Source: Acidovorax sp. sif1233
Lineage (GTDB): Bacteria > Pseudomonadota > Gammaproteobacteria > Burkholderiales > Burkholderiaceae_C
DNA length: 64,000 nt
Reading direction: 5' to 3'
Assembly: GCF_019218755.1 (NCBI RefSeq)
Contig: NZ_JAHUWZ010000003.1
Span: 1-64,000, forward strand
Positions within the stretch are counted from its first letter, which is position 1. Each line of letters begins with the position of its first letter. Below, in pieces: positions 1 through 10,788 of the stretch. The notes beneath the pieces were generated by a model. It saw only the letters and a program-made list of their open reading frames with translations, was not told the DNA's origin and ran no database searches. The position numbers and the translations under genes were made by a program.

Positions 1-118
1 ACCAAACTTTCTTCTTCCACCTTCTCAGCCCCGGCAACAACAAGGCCTAGACCCCATCATCACCCAAACCTCCAGCGCCCCGCATCTCTGCAGCACCGCC
101 TCAGTAGCGAAGCCCTCG

Positions 119-127
119 ACTATAGCA
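119..127 (-). promoter_or_regulatory. Possible extended -10 promoter reading left out of the window
   Basis: On the minus strand the bases read TGCTATAGT, an extended -10 (TGn plus TATAGT) in an otherwise gene-free stretch (1-182). It is followed by a G-rich leader with no good start codon before the window edge. The -35 region 17 bases upstream is poor. It could drive an RNA gene or operon lying to the left, but no target is visible. The rest of 1-182 holds nothing I recognise. Confidence 0.3.
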
Positions 128-182
128 CCAATTTCAGAGAGGCAGAAGAAAGTCCGTGAAATTTCAGAATTCGCAGCCCTCT

Positions 183-707
183 CTACACACGCCACTTCTC
201 AAGCAACTTGTCGGGGCTCAGGCTGTCATAGCCTTCAAAGGGTTGATGAATCCAGGGGTTTGTCGGCAGAAACTCCACAGAGTAGTCCGCAGAGAACGTA
301 GACAGACCCTTCGTCCAGATCACCGCACTGCGCAGTTCGGTGATCGGAGCATAGTTGGTCTTCAACATATTGATCACGGCATGCAGAGTGTGGCCGGAGT
401 CCGCAAGATCATCGACCAGCAGCACCTTACCAGCGATCTCACCCTTGGGAGTTGTGATGAAGCGAGCGATATCCAGATGCCCCTGCACGGTGCCGGCTTC
501 GGCACGGTAGGAGCTGGTGGACATGATGGCCAGGGGCTTGTCGAAGATACGACTCAGGATATCGCCGGGACGCAACCCGCCCCGTGCAAGACACAGGATC
601 GTGTCGAACATCCATCCCGACTGATGCACCTTGAGGGCCAGCTTCTCGATGAGGCTGTGATACTCGTCATAACTGACATAGAGGTGTTTGCCGTCTTCGG
701 TCAACAT
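183..707 (-). CDS. Purine-type phosphoribosyltransferase
   Basis: A 174-residue cytosolic PRTase-fold protein. The PRPP-binding signature VLLVDDLADSGHT is at residues 95-107, preceded by an ARGGLRPGD loop at about 41-49. These two motifs are typical of the hypoxanthine/guanine/xanthine PRTase family, which joins a free purine base to PRPP. It is the last gene of the hisZ-purA run, 47 bases after purA, which fits a role in purine salvage next to AMP synthesis. The exact base cannot be read from sequence. It begins with ATG and the length is normal for the Gpt-like group. Confidence 0.85.
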   Translation of the reverse strand: MLTEDGKHLYVSYDEYHSLIEKLALKVHQSGWMFDTILCLARGGLRPGDILSRIFDKPLAIMSTSSYRAEAGTVQGHLDIARFITTPKGEIAGKVLLVDDLADSGHTLHAVINMLKTNYAPITELRSAVIWTKGLSTFSADYSVEFLPTNPWIHQPFEGYDSLSPDKLLEKWRV

Positions 708-754
708 GAAATGGCTCCTGGATGTATAGCTGTAGAGGCGAGGGTCAAAGGCAA

Positions 755-2143
<1,389 letters not shown>

Positions 2144-2158
2144 TCAATTTTCAATTGC

Positions 2159-3307
2159 TCAAACAGCCTGCACGACCCACCGGCCCGCAACCTGCACCAG
2201 TTCCCGGTCGCAGTGGAACTCGTCCACTTCGCTCTCATGCCCCGGCAGAACGCAGACCACCGTCTCACCCGCCTTGCGGAGTTTGGCGATGGCCGCATTG
2301 ACCTCATCGGACTCCTCCCATGGGGCCCGGATCGCCGCCTTCAACGCACGCGGCGACACTACGCCGACCACTTGCTTGAGATCCAAGCTGAACCCTGCCG
2401 CGGGGCGGTTTCTGCCGAACACGGCCCCCACTTCGTCATAGCGCCCGCCTCGGACCAACGCATCGCTTGCACCCGGTGCATAGATCGCGAAACGTGCACC
2501 GCTGTAATACGCATAGCCACGCAAATCGGCCAGATCAAACGTCACGGTAGCCCCCTCCAACCGGGTAGCAAGCCATTTCAAATTTGATAGCAGCAGGGGA
2601 ATGTCGGGAAAGTGCTTGAGCGCTTTTTCAGCCTCATCCAACACAGCCTGATCTCCATACAGCTGCAGCAGCGCCAGCAAACCTTTGCGAGACTTCTCGG
2701 GGAAAGCGCGGGTCAAAGACACCAATTCGCCAGCGTCCTTGGCAGCCAGCGCGGCATGGATGGCACTCAACACCTGCGCATTCAGCGGCACGCCAGCCAG
2801 CAGGCTGCGCACAATCCGCACGTCCCCCAGGTCGATCGTCGTGCCACGAACGTCCGCAACCCGCAGGCACTCCCGGGCTAACTGCAAAGCCTCGAGGTCC
2901 GCCTCCAGCCCGGCATGCCCGTATATCTCCGCGCCGAACTGCAGGGGCTCGCGTGTGGCATGGGGACGGTCAGGCCGGGTGTGCAGTACGGGGCCGCAAT
3001 AGCACAGCCGAGCAACCCCCTTGCGATTGAGCAGGTGCGCATCGATGCGGGCCACTTGGGGGGTGGTGTCCGCCCGCAGCCCCATGGAACGCCCGGAGAG
3101 CTGATCCACCAGCTTGAAAGTCTGGAGGTCGAGCGCCTCGCCAGTACCTGTCAGCAAGGATTCGAGATGCTCCAGCAAAGGAGGCATCACCAGCTCATAG
3201 CCATAACAACGGGCTGTATCAAGCAGCCCGCGACGCAATTCTTCGATGTGCCGCGCTTCGGACGGCAAGACATCGGCAATGTGATCCGGAAGGACCCAAG
3301 CAGACAT
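2159..3307 (-). CDS. hisZ: ATP phosphoribosyltransferase regulatory subunit
   Basis: A 382-residue HisS paralogue that lacks tRNA-charging function. In organisms with short HisG it forms the hetero-octamer catalysing the first step of histidine synthesis and confers histidine feedback. The class II synthetase-like core is visible ([15 protein letters not shown], about residues 78-92, and the [13 protein letters not shown] stretch near 265). It sits just upstream of purA, the usual betaproteobacterial placement, with hisG elsewhere. Confusion with true HisS is unlikely because a complete hisS lies at 10789-12114. Confidence 0.93.
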   Translation of the reverse strand: MSAWVLPDHIADVLPSEARHIEELRRGLLDTARCYGYELVMPPLLEHLESLLTGTGEALDLQTFKLVDQLSGRSMGLRADTTPQVARIDAHLLNRKGVARLCYCGPVLHTRPDRPHATREPLQFGAEIYGHAGLEADLEALQLARECLRVADVRGTTIDLGDVRIVRSLLAGVPLNAQVLSAIHAALAAKDAGELVSLTRAFPEKSRKGLLALLQLYGDQAVLDEAEKALKHFPDIPLLLSNLKWLATRLEGATVTFDLADLRGYAYYSGARFAIYAPGASDALVRGGRYDEVGAVFGRNRPAAGFSLDLKQVVGVVSPRALKAAIRAPWEESDEVNAAIAKLRKAGETVVCVLPGHESEVDEFHCDRELVQVAGRWVVQAV

Positions 3308-3396
3308 GGAGAAAAGGGGAGGCTGTTAAAACCGTGATTCTACCGGGAGGAGAGCGAAGGCCCGAGAGACTCCACCGCCAGGACTCCAAGCCCAGG

Positions 3397-3579
3397 TCAG
3401 AACCACAGCATGGCAACACCGGCAACGATGGTCAGCAATGCGAAAAAACGTATCTGGCCATCCTGCAGCAGTGCAATCTGGGAGACCGCACGCCGCCAGC
3501 CCTGTGGCGATAGGAAGGGCAATAGCCCTTCAATCACCAGCACGAGGGCCAGAGCCGTCCAAAGGCTGTCAAAAGTCAC
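3397..3579 (-). CDS. DUF2065 family small inner-membrane protein
   Basis: A 60-residue protein with two hydrophobic helices (about residues 5-24 and 43-59) separated by a short basic loop (SPQGWRRA). It matches the YjeT/DUF2065 family, which is characteristically encoded beside hflC and purA in proteobacteria. Function is unknown. It uses a GTG start 34 bases after the hflC stop and precedes hisZ. The conserved neighbourhood and intact length make it a real gene despite its size. Confidence 0.85.
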   Translation of the reverse strand: MTFDSLWTALALVLVIEGLLPFLSPQGWRRAVSQIALLQDGQIRFFALLTIVAGVAMLWF

Positions 3580-3613
3580 TGCGGCAAGCTACCAACAGCC
3601 AGGGCGGGGAAAC

Positions 3614-4525
3614 TCACTTGCGTGCCGCGGCGGCAGGCGCCGTGGCCGAGGTTCCACCTCGGAAAGTCTTGAAGAATTCCGAAGACGAAGGATCGAGGAC
3701 CATCACGTCGGTCTTCTTGTTGAAGCTGGACTTGTATGCCTCCAGGCTGCGGTAAAACTGGGCAAACTGTGGGTCCCGGCCAAAAGCCTCGGCGTAGATG
3801 CGCGCTGCTTCAGCATCGCCTTCACCCTTGATCTTCTGGGCATCGCGGTAGGCATTGGCAATCGCTATCTCACGCTGACGATCTGCATCCGCCCGAATTT
3901 TTTCGCCCTCGGCCGCCCCTGTGGAGCGCAGTTCATTGGCGACACGCTTACGCTCAGCCTCCATGCGCCGGTAGACCGATTCCGTGATGGCTTCCACGTA
4001 GTCGACGCGGGTAATGCGCACATCCACCACGTCCACACCCCAGGGCTTGGCCCCGCGAACGGTCTCGAGCACTTCGCGCTTGACATCTGCCATCAGCGCC
4101 TCGCGTTTGAGAGACAGCAGTTCCTTGACAGTGCGCTTGTTGATTTCCTCCTGAAAGGCATTGCGCACTACCCGATTGAGCTGCATGGCCCCGGCGCTTT
4201 CGTCCAACCCCACATTGCGGATGTACTCCGTGGGTTCGGAGATACGCCAGCGCACATACCAGTCGATGACCACACGCTGTTTTTCAGCCGTCAGCATGGG
4301 TTCTGTATCGCTGCTGTCCAGCGTCAGAAGACGCTTGTCGATATACGACACGTTCTGGAAAGGCGGCGGCAGCTTGAAATTCAAGCCCGGCTCGGTAATC
4401 ACTTCCTTGATCTGCCCCAGCGCGTAGAGCACGCCAAACTGGCGCTGGTCCACCACGAAAAGCATGGAGCTCATGAGGGCCAGCACCACCAGGAGGGTAG
4501 ATGCAATAAATCCGACTCTGTTCAC
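3614..4525 (-). CDS. hflC: HflC, FtsH-modulating SPFH protein
   Basis: A 303-residue membrane-anchored SPFH/band-7 protein. One N-terminal transmembrane helix (about residues 6-24) is followed by the SPFH domain and a coiled coil rich in Glu/Arg/Ala (about 190-245). HflC pairs with HflK to form the periplasmic cage that controls access to the FtsH protease. It starts with GTG behind a good AGGAG site and lies 9 bases after hflK, so the two are translated together. The Ala-rich C-terminal tail looks flexible. Confidence 0.95.
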   Translation of the reverse strand: MNRVGFIASTLLVVLALMSSMLFVVDQRQFGVLYALGQIKEVITEPGLNFKLPPPFQNVSYIDKRLLTLDSSDTEPMLTAEKQRVVIDWYVRWRISEPTEYIRNVGLDESAGAMQLNRVVRNAFQEEINKRTVKELLSLKREALMADVKREVLETVRGAKPWGVDVVDVRITRVDYVEAITESVYRRMEAERKRVANELRSTGAAEGEKIRADADRQREIAIANAYRDAQKIKGEGDAEAARIYAEAFGRDPQFAQFYRSLEAYKSSFNKKTDVMVLDPSSSEFFKTFRGGTSATAPAAAARK

Positions 4526-4534
4526 GAGCAGCTC

Positions 4535-5908
4535 CTAGCGAGATTCACGATCGCGTGTGCGACTGCTGTCACGCGCTCGGGGGTCATTCGAAAAAGTGGA
4601 CGAAGGCACGGCTGGCACCACCGCCGGCGCGGGCGCAGCGGCAGCCGGAGCATCCAGAGGCCCTGCTCCGCTCGCCACGCCTTGCATGATCTTGTCCAGG
4701 GGCAGATACAGCAGATTGGAGCCCTGGCGCGACTCGACCAGCACTTTGGTCACATTGCCGTAAATCTGCTGCATGGCCTCCAGGTACATGCGGTCACGGG
4801 TCACCTGAGGCGATTTTTGGTATTCCGCCAGAATGGAAGAGAAGCGTTGCGCATCGCCTTGCGCCTGCGCAACAATCCGCGCCTTGTAAGCTGCCGCCTC
4901 CTCATTCAAGCGCGACGCAGAGCCCACTGCACGCGGGATGACATCATTGGCGTATGCCTGCGCTTCGTTCTTGGCCCGCTCGCGCTCCTGCCCTGCTTTC
5001 AGCACATCGTCAAACGACGCCTGCACCTGTTCAGGTGGACGCACCCCGCCCTGCTGCAGGTTGATTCCAACAACTTCGACACCGACCTTGTAGCGGTCAA
5101 GAATGGTTTGCATGAGCGCACGGACCCGCGGCGCAATCTGGTCACGCTCTTCGGCCAGGGCCGTATCCATGCGCATCTTTCCTACCACTTCGCGAACCGC
5201 CGTTTCGGCGGCCTGTACCACTGCATCCGACGGATTCTTGCTTTCAAACAGCCAGGCGCGTGCATCACTCAAGCGGTACTGCACGGCAAACTTGATCTCG
5301 ACGATGTTCTCGTCTTCGGTGAGCATGGCCGACTCGCGCAGGCCGGTGCTCTTGATGACGCTGTCCCGGCCCACGTCGGCGGAGCGAATCTGGGTCACGA
5401 AAACAAGCTCGTGGCGCTCGATGGGGTATGGCAATCGCCAGTTGAAACCCGCGCCCACCGTACTCTTGTATTTGCCAAACTGAGTGATCACGGCCTGCTG
5501 GCCTTCCTGGACGATGAAGAACCCTGTCCCCATCCAGATGACAAACACAATCCCGGCGATCAGCCCCACACCAACGCCTGCGCTCTTCATGTCGGGTTGG
5601 AACCCGCCGCCCGAACCGCCACCGTTGCCCGGCCCGCGCCCGCCGCCGTTCTTGGATCCAAACAATCCGCCCAGCTTACGGTTCAGGTCGCGCCACAGTT
5701 CGTCGAGATCCGGCGGCTGCCCATTGCCCGGGCGCTGGTCCCCCCCTCGGTTTCCCGAAGGCGGGGGAACGGGGCGGTCCTCTGGGCGTGCGCCATCATC
5801 GGACTTGTTGTCTTCGCCACGTCCCCACCGGGGATCGTTCAGGTTGAACATGCCCCGAATACGTGCTGGCAGCGAAGTCCAGCCTAGGGTGCGATTTTGG
5901 AAATTCAT
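4535..5908 (-). CDS. hflK: HflK, FtsH-modulating SPFH protein
   Basis: A partner of HflC in the FtsH-associated HflKC complex. I place the start at the ATG giving MNFQNRTL (457 residues). An in-frame TTG at 5962 abuts the hflX stop but has no support, and MFNLNDPRWGRG (5851) is another candidate. After a Gly/Asp-rich N-terminus there is one transmembrane helix (about residues 115-135), the SPFH domain, then a long Ala/Glu coiled coil and a low-complexity Ala/Pro tail. The order hflX-hflK-hflC is conserved in proteobacteria. Confidence 0.94.
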   Translation of the reverse strand: MNFQNRTLGWTSLPARIRGMFNLNDPRWGRGEDNKSDDGARPEDRPVPPPSGNRGGDQRPGNGQPPDLDELWRDLNRKLGGLFGSKNGGGRGPGNGGGSGGGFQPDMKSAGVGVGLIAGIVFVIWMGTGFFIVQEGQQAVITQFGKYKSTVGAGFNWRLPYPIERHELVFVTQIRSADVGRDSVIKSTGLRESAMLTEDENIVEIKFAVQYRLSDARAWLFESKNPSDAVVQAAETAVREVVGKMRMDTALAEERDQIAPRVRALMQTILDRYKVGVEVVGINLQQGGVRPPEQVQASFDDVLKAGQERERAKNEAQAYANDVIPRAVGSASRLNEEAAAYKARIVAQAQGDAQRFSSILAEYQKSPQVTRDRMYLEAMQQIYGNVTKVLVESRQGSNLLYLPLDKIMQGVASGAGPLDAPAAAAPAPAVVPAVPSSTFSNDPRARDSSRTRDRESR

Positions 5909-5962
5909 GCGCAAAGTCTCTGGTTCTCTGGATGGCATCGGTAATGCTGGCATTGTGCCCAA

Positions 5963-7141
5963 TCAGGGCTCGGACCCTGGCAATTCAATGGCGGCACCAG
6001 GGGTCATGCCTTCTTGAGCCGCAATCACCACCCTGGATGCAAGCGCCTGGCGAAGCGTGTCCAGCCCTTCGCTGGAGCGCGCGCTCACGAACAGGCGCTG
6101 GAACAATTGCCCGTCCACATCGTACTGATCCTCCAGAAGCGGGGGACGTTGCTCCGCCTGCAGCGCATCCAGCTTGTTGAACACCAGTATCTGAGGAATA
6201 TCCGCAGCCCCGATCTCATGCAGCACTTTCTGGACCTGCGCCATCTGCTCCGGAAAACCCGGATTGGAGGCATCCACCACATGAAGCAGCAGATCCGCAT
6301 CAATGGCCTCCTGCAACGTCGCCTGGAATGCATCCACCAGGCCATGGGGCAGGTCGCGAATGAATCCCACCGTATCGGAGAGGGACACCGATCGTCCTGC
6401 AGCGCCCAGATACAGTTGGCGCGTTGTCGTGTCCAGCGTGGCAAACAGTTGGTCTGCGGCATAGGCACGGGCCTTCACCAACGCATTGAACAAGGTGGAC
6501 TTGCCCGCATTGGTGTAGCCGACCAATGAAATATTGAAGGTGTCGCGCCGCTCCCGTTGCCGCCTCTGGGTGGACCGCTGCCGCTTGACCTTGACAAGAC
6601 GCTCGCGGGTGCGCTTGACGGCGTCGCCAATCATCCGGCGGTCGAGTTCAATCTGCTTCTCGCCAGGGCCACCACGTGCGCCAATCCCACCCGTCTGACG
6701 CTCCAGGTGAGACCATCGACGCACGAGGCGGGTACTGAGGTACTGCAGTCGCGCGAGCTCCACCTGAAGCTTGCCCTCATGGCTGCGGGCGCGCTGGGCA
6801 AAAATCTCCAGAATCAGCAGCGTGCGGTCGTTGACTGGAAGCTCAAGGTGACGCTCCAAGTTACGTTGCTGGGCTGGGCTGAGCGATTGATCGAACAGCA
6901 CCTCAACCGCACCGTGCATCTGTGCCGCAGTGCGAATTTCGTCTGCCTTGCCACTTCCGACAAACAAGGCCGCGTCCGGGGCCTTGCGTTTGCATGTCAG
7001 GCGGCCAACCGGGTTCATGCCCGCCGTCTGTGCGAGCAGGCCCAATTCCTCGAGATCGCCATCAAAATGGGGAAAACCAAAGTCCACCCCCACCAGCAAC
7101 ACCGGGGTGCCGTCCACGCGCGAAGATGTCATCGCATGCAA
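5963..7141 (-). CDS. hflX: GTPase HflX, ribosome-associated
   Basis: A 392-residue GTPase that binds the 50S subunit and splits stalled ribosomes under heat stress. The N-terminal HflX domain (FVGSGKADEI, about residues 60-69) leads to a coiled-coil linker with GGIGARGPGE-type residues, then the Ras-like G domain with P-loop GYTNAGKST (about 207-215) and NKLD. A second ATG three codons in is an alternative start. It lies between hfq (60 bases away) and hflK, the classical hfq-hflX-hflKC arrangement. Confidence 0.95.
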   Translation of the reverse strand: MHAMTSSRVDGTPVLLVGVDFGFPHFDGDLEELGLLAQTAGMNPVGRLTCKRKAPDAALFVGSGKADEIRTAAQMHGAVEVLFDQSLSPAQQRNLERHLELPVNDRTLLILEIFAQRARSHEGKLQVELARLQYLSTRLVRRWSHLERQTGGIGARGGPGEKQIELDRRMIGDAVKRTRERLVKVKRQRSTQRRQRERRDTFNISLVGYTNAGKSTLFNALVKARAYAADQLFATLDTTTRQLYLGAAGRSVSLSDTVGFIRDLPHGLVDAFQATLQEAIDADLLLHVVDASNPGFPEQMAQVQKVLHEIGAADIPQILVFNKLDALQAEQRPPLLEDQYDVDGQLFQRLFVSARSSEGLDTLRQALASRVVIAAQEGMTPGAAIELPGSEP

Positions 7142-7201
7142 ATCAGATGGCCTTCTCGCACCATCCGTGCAAGAAGCGAAGACCGGTTCAGAAACAACAA
7201 C

Positions 7202-7456
7202 TCAAGCGTTGCTGCTATCTGCATCAGGGGTGTCGGCGGTGGAAAAATTGACGGCGCGACCTGGCACGATGGTGGAAATAGCGTGCTTGTAAACCATCTG
7301 GGTCACTGTATTGCGCAGCAACACCACATACTGGTCGAATGACTCGATCTGCCCCTGCAGCTTGATTCCATTCACCAGATAGATGGAAACAGGAACATGC
7401 TCCCGACGCAGCGCGTTGAGGAAGGGATCTTGCAAAAGCTGGCCTTTATTGCTCAC
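7202..7456 (-). CDS. hfq: RNA chaperone Hfq
   Basis: An 84-residue Sm-like protein that forms a hexamer pairing small RNAs with mRNAs. The sequence runs (V/M)[18 protein letters not shown], with the Sm2 segment YKHAIST near residue 60, all typical of Hfq, and a short C-terminal tail. I choose the GTG at 7456 because a GGAGAA site precedes it and the family N-terminus begins there. An upstream in-frame start would add 13 non-homologous residues. It stands between der and hflX in a conserved operon. Confidence 0.96.
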   Translation of the reverse strand: MSNKGQLLQDPFLNALRREHVPVSIYLVNGIKLQGQIESFDQYVVLLRNTVTQMVYKHAISTIVPGRAVNFSTADTPDADSSNA

Positions 7457-7502
7457 GATATTCTCCGTGTTCAAAATGTTGTTGTAAACCAGCACCTTAC
7501 CA

Positions 7503-7526
7503 CAGCCCGAAGGGCAAATCGGGCTG
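7503..7526 (-). other. Stem-loop in the der-hfq spacer
   Basis: Inverted repeat CAGCCCGA/TCGGGCTG (8 bp) with an 8-base loop, lying between the der stop and the hfq start. No run of T follows, so it is not a classical terminator. It could be a processing or partial-termination element that sets hfq levels relative to der, or an incidental hairpin. Confidence 0.4.
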
Positions 7527-7561
7527 GTAGTGCATGGCCCTTCAGGGCTCCAGCCTTTGGA

Positions 7562-8905
7562 TCAGGCCTCGTCCTTGTCGGCAAAAGGATTGTGGGAGGT
7601 TTTCATTTCTATCCGCAGCGGCGTGCCCACCAGATCAAACTCTTTGCGGAAGCGTCCTTCCAGGAAGCGCTTGTAGGCATCGGTGACATGTTCGAGCGAA
7701 TTGCCATGGATCACGATCACCGGCGGGTTCATGCCCCCCTGGTGTGCATACCGCATCTTGGGGCGGAACATGCCTGCCCGCTTGGGACTTTGGAACTGCA
7801 CAGCCTCCAGGAGCAGGCGTGTGAGCACCGGCGTGGACATTTTGCAGGTTGCCGCCTTGTGCGCCTGGGCGATCGACGTCCACAGCGGCCCCAGCCCCTG
7901 CCGCTTCTTGGCGGAAATGAAATGCATCGAGGCAAACTTCAGAAAGGCGAGCCGGGTCTCGATGGACCGCTCCAGCAACTGGCGCTGGTAGTCGTCCACG
8001 GCATCCCACTTGTTGACAGCCACCACCACGGCCCTGCCGCTTTCAAGGATGTAGCCTGCGATGTGCGCATCCTGATCCGTGACCCCCTGGGTCGCGTCCA
8101 GCAGCAGCAGAACCACGTTGGCCGATTCAATGGCCTGGAGGGTCTTCACGACCGAAAATTTCTCGATCGCCTCAAACACCTTGCCCTTGCGGCGCAACCC
8201 CGCCGTATCGACCAGCTCGAAGCGTTGGCCATTGCGCTCGAATGGCACGGTGATGGCATCCCGGGTCGTGCCTGGCATGTCAAACGCGACAAGGCGCTCC
8301 TCACCAAGCCAGGTGTTGATCAGCGTCGATTTACCGACATTGGGCCGCCCTGCGACGGCAAGCTTGATGATGCTCTTGTCGGAGCCGGCCTCGGAGTCGT
8401 CCGGCTCAGGAAGCTGCAGGGGTTCCAGGGCGATATCAACCAGACTGCGGATACCCTGCCCATGCGCCGCGGACACGGGATACACCTCGCCCAGCCCCAG
8501 CTCATAAAACTCTGCCAGCTGCACACCTTCCAGCATGCCCTCCGCCTTGTTGGCGACCAGCACACAGGGTTTGCCAAGGCGGCGCAGGTAGTTTGCAATG
8601 TCATGGTCCTGCGCAGAAACGCCGGCACGTGCATCGACCACGAAGATGACCACATCGGCCTCGGCAACGGCCTGCTGCGTCTGCTTGGCCATCTCCTTGT
8701 AGATGCCACTCGATGCATCAGGCTCGAAGCCCCCTGTATCGATGACGATGTACTCGTGCTTGCCTTGCTTGCCATTGCCGTAATGCCGGTCCCGCGTCAG
8801 CCCGGCGAAATCCGCCACGATGGCGTCGCGAGACTTGGTCAGACGGTTGAAAAGCGTGGACTTGCCGACATTCGGACGCCCGACGAGGGCGATAACTGGC
8901 TTCAT
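7562..8905 (-). CDS. der: Ribosome biogenesis GTPase Der (EngA)
   Basis: A 447-residue double GTPase for 50S subunit assembly. It has two G domains, each with the P-loop GRPNVGKST (residues 9-17 and about 185-193), and a C-terminal KH-like domain ending in a basic region. The start is MKPVIALVG, the family N-terminus. An upstream in-frame ATG would add 14 residues inside the bamB-der gap and is unlikely. It lies 13 bases after the bamB stop, matching the hisS-yfgM-bamB-der operon of proteobacteria. Confidence 0.97.
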   Translation of the reverse strand: MKPVIALVGRPNVGKSTLFNRLTKSRDAIVADFAGLTRDRHYGNGKQGKHEYIVIDTGGFEPDASSGIYKEMAKQTQQAVAEADVVIFVVDARAGVSAQDHDIANYLRRLGKPCVLVANKAEGMLEGVQLAEFYELGLGEVYPVSAAHGQGIRSLVDIALEPLQLPEPDDSEAGSDKSIIKLAVAGRPNVGKSTLINTWLGEERLVAFDMPGTTRDAITVPFERNGQRFELVDTAGLRRKGKVFEAIEKFSVVKTLQAIESANVVLLLLDATQGVTDQDAHIAGYILESGRAVVVAVNKWDAVDDYQRQLLERSIETRLAFLKFASMHFISAKKRQGLGPLWTSIAQAHKAATCKMSTPVLTRLLLEAVQFQSPKRAGMFRPKMRYAHQGGMNPPVIVIHGNSLEHVTDAYKRFLEGRFRKEFDLVGTPLRIEMKTSHNPFADKDEA

Positions 8906-8918
8906 TGAATAAGATCCA

Positions 8919-10085
8919 TCAATCAGGACGGAATCCGTAGACGCCACCGTTTCGCGTGACCACCACCAGCGTATCGGCAGCGACAGCGGGCGCCGCAGCT
9001 ATGCCGGATGCATCGGTGGCAATGCGGTTAAGCGGAGAACCGTCCGCACGGGAAAGCAGATGAACGAGGCCTGCATCGTCCCCGACCACCACCGAGCGTC
9101 CCAGCAGCAAAGGCGCTGTCAGTTTGCGGTGCTTGAGCCTGTCCGTCGCCCACAGGCGTGAGCCGTCGCTGCGGCGCCACGCAATCACCGTGCCATTGCT
9201 CTCGGCCCCGAACAGCGCTTCGCCATCGCCGTGCACTCCATCGGCTCCACTGGCCGGCTGCGTCCAGGCCACCGCGCCTCTGGCCGTATTGACGCAACCC
9301 ACAGCCGACTGGAAGGCCCGTGCACAGACGGAGTCCCCTACCCGGCTGGTACGGCCGACCAGTTCCACCAGGCGTTCGACATCATTGGTACCGCGCGAGC
9401 TGGCCAGCGGCGCCTCCCAGCGAACGCTGCCGTTGTCCGGGTTCAAACCCACAAGGCGGCCGGCAAAACCCGCCACCAAGGTATCTCCCACAGCCAGGAG
9501 TACGCCGGCTTGGCGCAAGACCAAGGGGTCTCCAGGGCGCTGCTGGCTCCAGAGCTTGCGCCCCGTCACAGCATCGTAGGCGGCCAGCGACCGATCCGTC
9601 GACAGCACAAAGACACGCCCGCCAGCGACCAGGGGGGGCGTGAATACCTGCGCAGCCAAGGATTGCCGCCAACGCTCACGGCCGGCATCCAGAACAATCA
9701 ACGTGTTGCTGCGGGACACGACAGCCGCAGACTTTCCATCGCTTCCCACACCCGCGGACAAGGGCTCGGCCAGTGCGGTGCGCCATACGTCTCCACCGGT
9801 GCGCGCATCGATCGCAGCCACCACACCGTCAGCGGATGCCACGGTCACCACATTGCCTGCGGAGTGGACCTCCAGCGGAAATCCTCCAACATTGCCGATG
9901 CGCGCTGTCCATGCCTGCCGCACACCCAGGACAGCGACATTGGCCCCCAGATCGGCAGGTACGGGTTTGGAGCTGCTGCCACTCCACAGCGAACACCCGG
10001 CCAACGTGGCGACCAGCACCGCGGACGAAACGCCACGCAGCAGCATCCGCCCGCCCGGCGTGTTGTTTGCACGATTGAACGCCAT
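8919..10085 (-). CDS. bamB: Outer-membrane assembly lipoprotein BamB
   Basis: A 388-residue lipoprotein of the BAM complex. A signal peptide ends in lipobox LAGC with Cys31 as the lipidated residue. The remainder is a PQQ-like eight-bladed beta-propeller, visible as repeated short segments such as [11 protein letters not shown] and [11 protein letters not shown]. It starts two bases after the yfgM stop codon, so the genes are tightly coupled. A second ATG at residue 14 would shorten the n-region but keep the lipobox. Function and location follow from the family and the neighbourhood. Confidence 0.95.
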   Translation of the reverse strand: MAFNRANNTPGGRMLLRGVSSAVLVATLAGCSLWSGSSSKPVPADLGANVAVLGVRQAWTARIGNVGGFPLEVHSAGNVVTVASADGVVAAIDARTGGDVWRTALAEPLSAGVGSDGKSAAVVSRSNTLIVLDAGRERWRQSLAAQVFTPPLVAGGRVFVLSTDRSLAAYDAVTGRKLWSQQRPGDPLVLRQAGVLLAVGDTLVAGFAGRLVGLNPDNGSVRWEAPLASSRGTNDVERLVELVGRTSRVGDSVCARAFQSAVGCVNTARGAVAWTQPASGADGVHGDGEALFGAESNGTVIAWRRSDGSRLWATDRLKHRKLTAPLLLGRSVVVGDDAGLVHLLSRADGSPLNRIATDASGIAAAPAVAADTLVVVTRNGGVYGFRPD

Positions 10086-10087
10086 GG

Positions 10088-10774
10088 TTATTTCACCCCT
10101 TCCACAGGAGCAGCCACAGCCACCGCGATACCCTGCGGCGAGACCCCCAAGGCACCAAGCTTGATTTCCACGAGGCGCCGATACTCCACACTCTCCTCGA
10201 AGGCCTTGTATGCCTTCGCATACTCCGCGATCGCCTCTGTGCGCTTGCCCTGCAGGGCATAGATATCCCCCTTGCGATCTGCGAACACCGCTTCAAACTC
10301 AAGGGGAGTGCTGCCAGACACCTGCTTGAGCGCCTCATCGTAGTTTTTCTGGTCCATCAGCACGCTGGCCAAGCGCAACCTGGCCAGCGCCTTGAGGCCA
10401 TCATCCCCTGACTGGGCGGCCACCCAGGCCAGCGCTTCTTTCGCGCCATCGGCATTGCCGGCATCCACCATCGTCTTGGCGAGCGCGAGGCCGGCCTGGC
10501 TGGCCTGCGTAGTGCCCGAATACTTGGCCTTGAGGTCGGCAAACGCCTGCGCCATGCGCGCTTGATCCCCCGTCCGGGCAGCCACATCCACGGCATCAAA
10601 GAGCGCCGCGGCCTGGCTCGCCTGGCGGTTTTGCCAATACTGGTATCCGTTCCACGCAACCAGGGAGCCCGCCACCAGAATCAGTACCGAACTGATGAGC
10701 GTGCCCCAGGTATTCCAGAAATGCTTGAGCTGGTCAAGCTGTTCTTGTTCTTCGAGATCTAGGTGATTTGCCAT
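10088..10774 (-). CDS. YfgM-like tetratricopeptide membrane protein
   Basis: A 228-residue protein with an acidic cytoplasmic N-terminus (LDLEEQEQLDQLK), one transmembrane helix at about residues 21-42, and a periplasmic region of TPR-like helices. It fits the YfgM family, which associates with the SecYEG translocon and periplasmic chaperones. The start MANHLDLEEQ is the family N-terminus; a longer reading frame would run into hisS. It sits 14 bases after hisS and 2 bases before bamB, the same order as in Escherichia coli. Confidence 0.9.
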   Translation of the reverse strand: MANHLDLEEQEQLDQLKHFWNTWGTLISSVLILVAGSLVAWNGYQYWQNRQASQAAALFDAVDVAARTGDQARMAQAFADLKAKYSGTTQASQAGLALAKTMVDAGNADGAKEALAWVAAQSGDDGLKALARLRLASVLMDQKNYDEALKQVSGSTPLEFEAVFADRKGDIYALQGKRTEAIAEYAKAYKAFEESVEYRRLVEIKLGALGVSPQGIAVAVAAPVEGVK

Positions 10775-10788
10775 GGAATATGTTCTGT

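Noticed and set aside
2574..2592. AAATTTGATAGCAGC inside hisZ resembling the dispersed repeat head
   Set aside because: It lies in conserved coding sequence and lacks the AGCGCTT stem arms.
3410..5887. 825-codon plus-strand frame opposite hflC and hflK
   Set aside because: No domains and incompatible with the conserved minus-strand hflK-hflC genes.
9421..9460. GGGTTCAAACCC resembling a tRNA T-arm
   Set aside because: It is inside bamB and no cloverleaf can be built around it.
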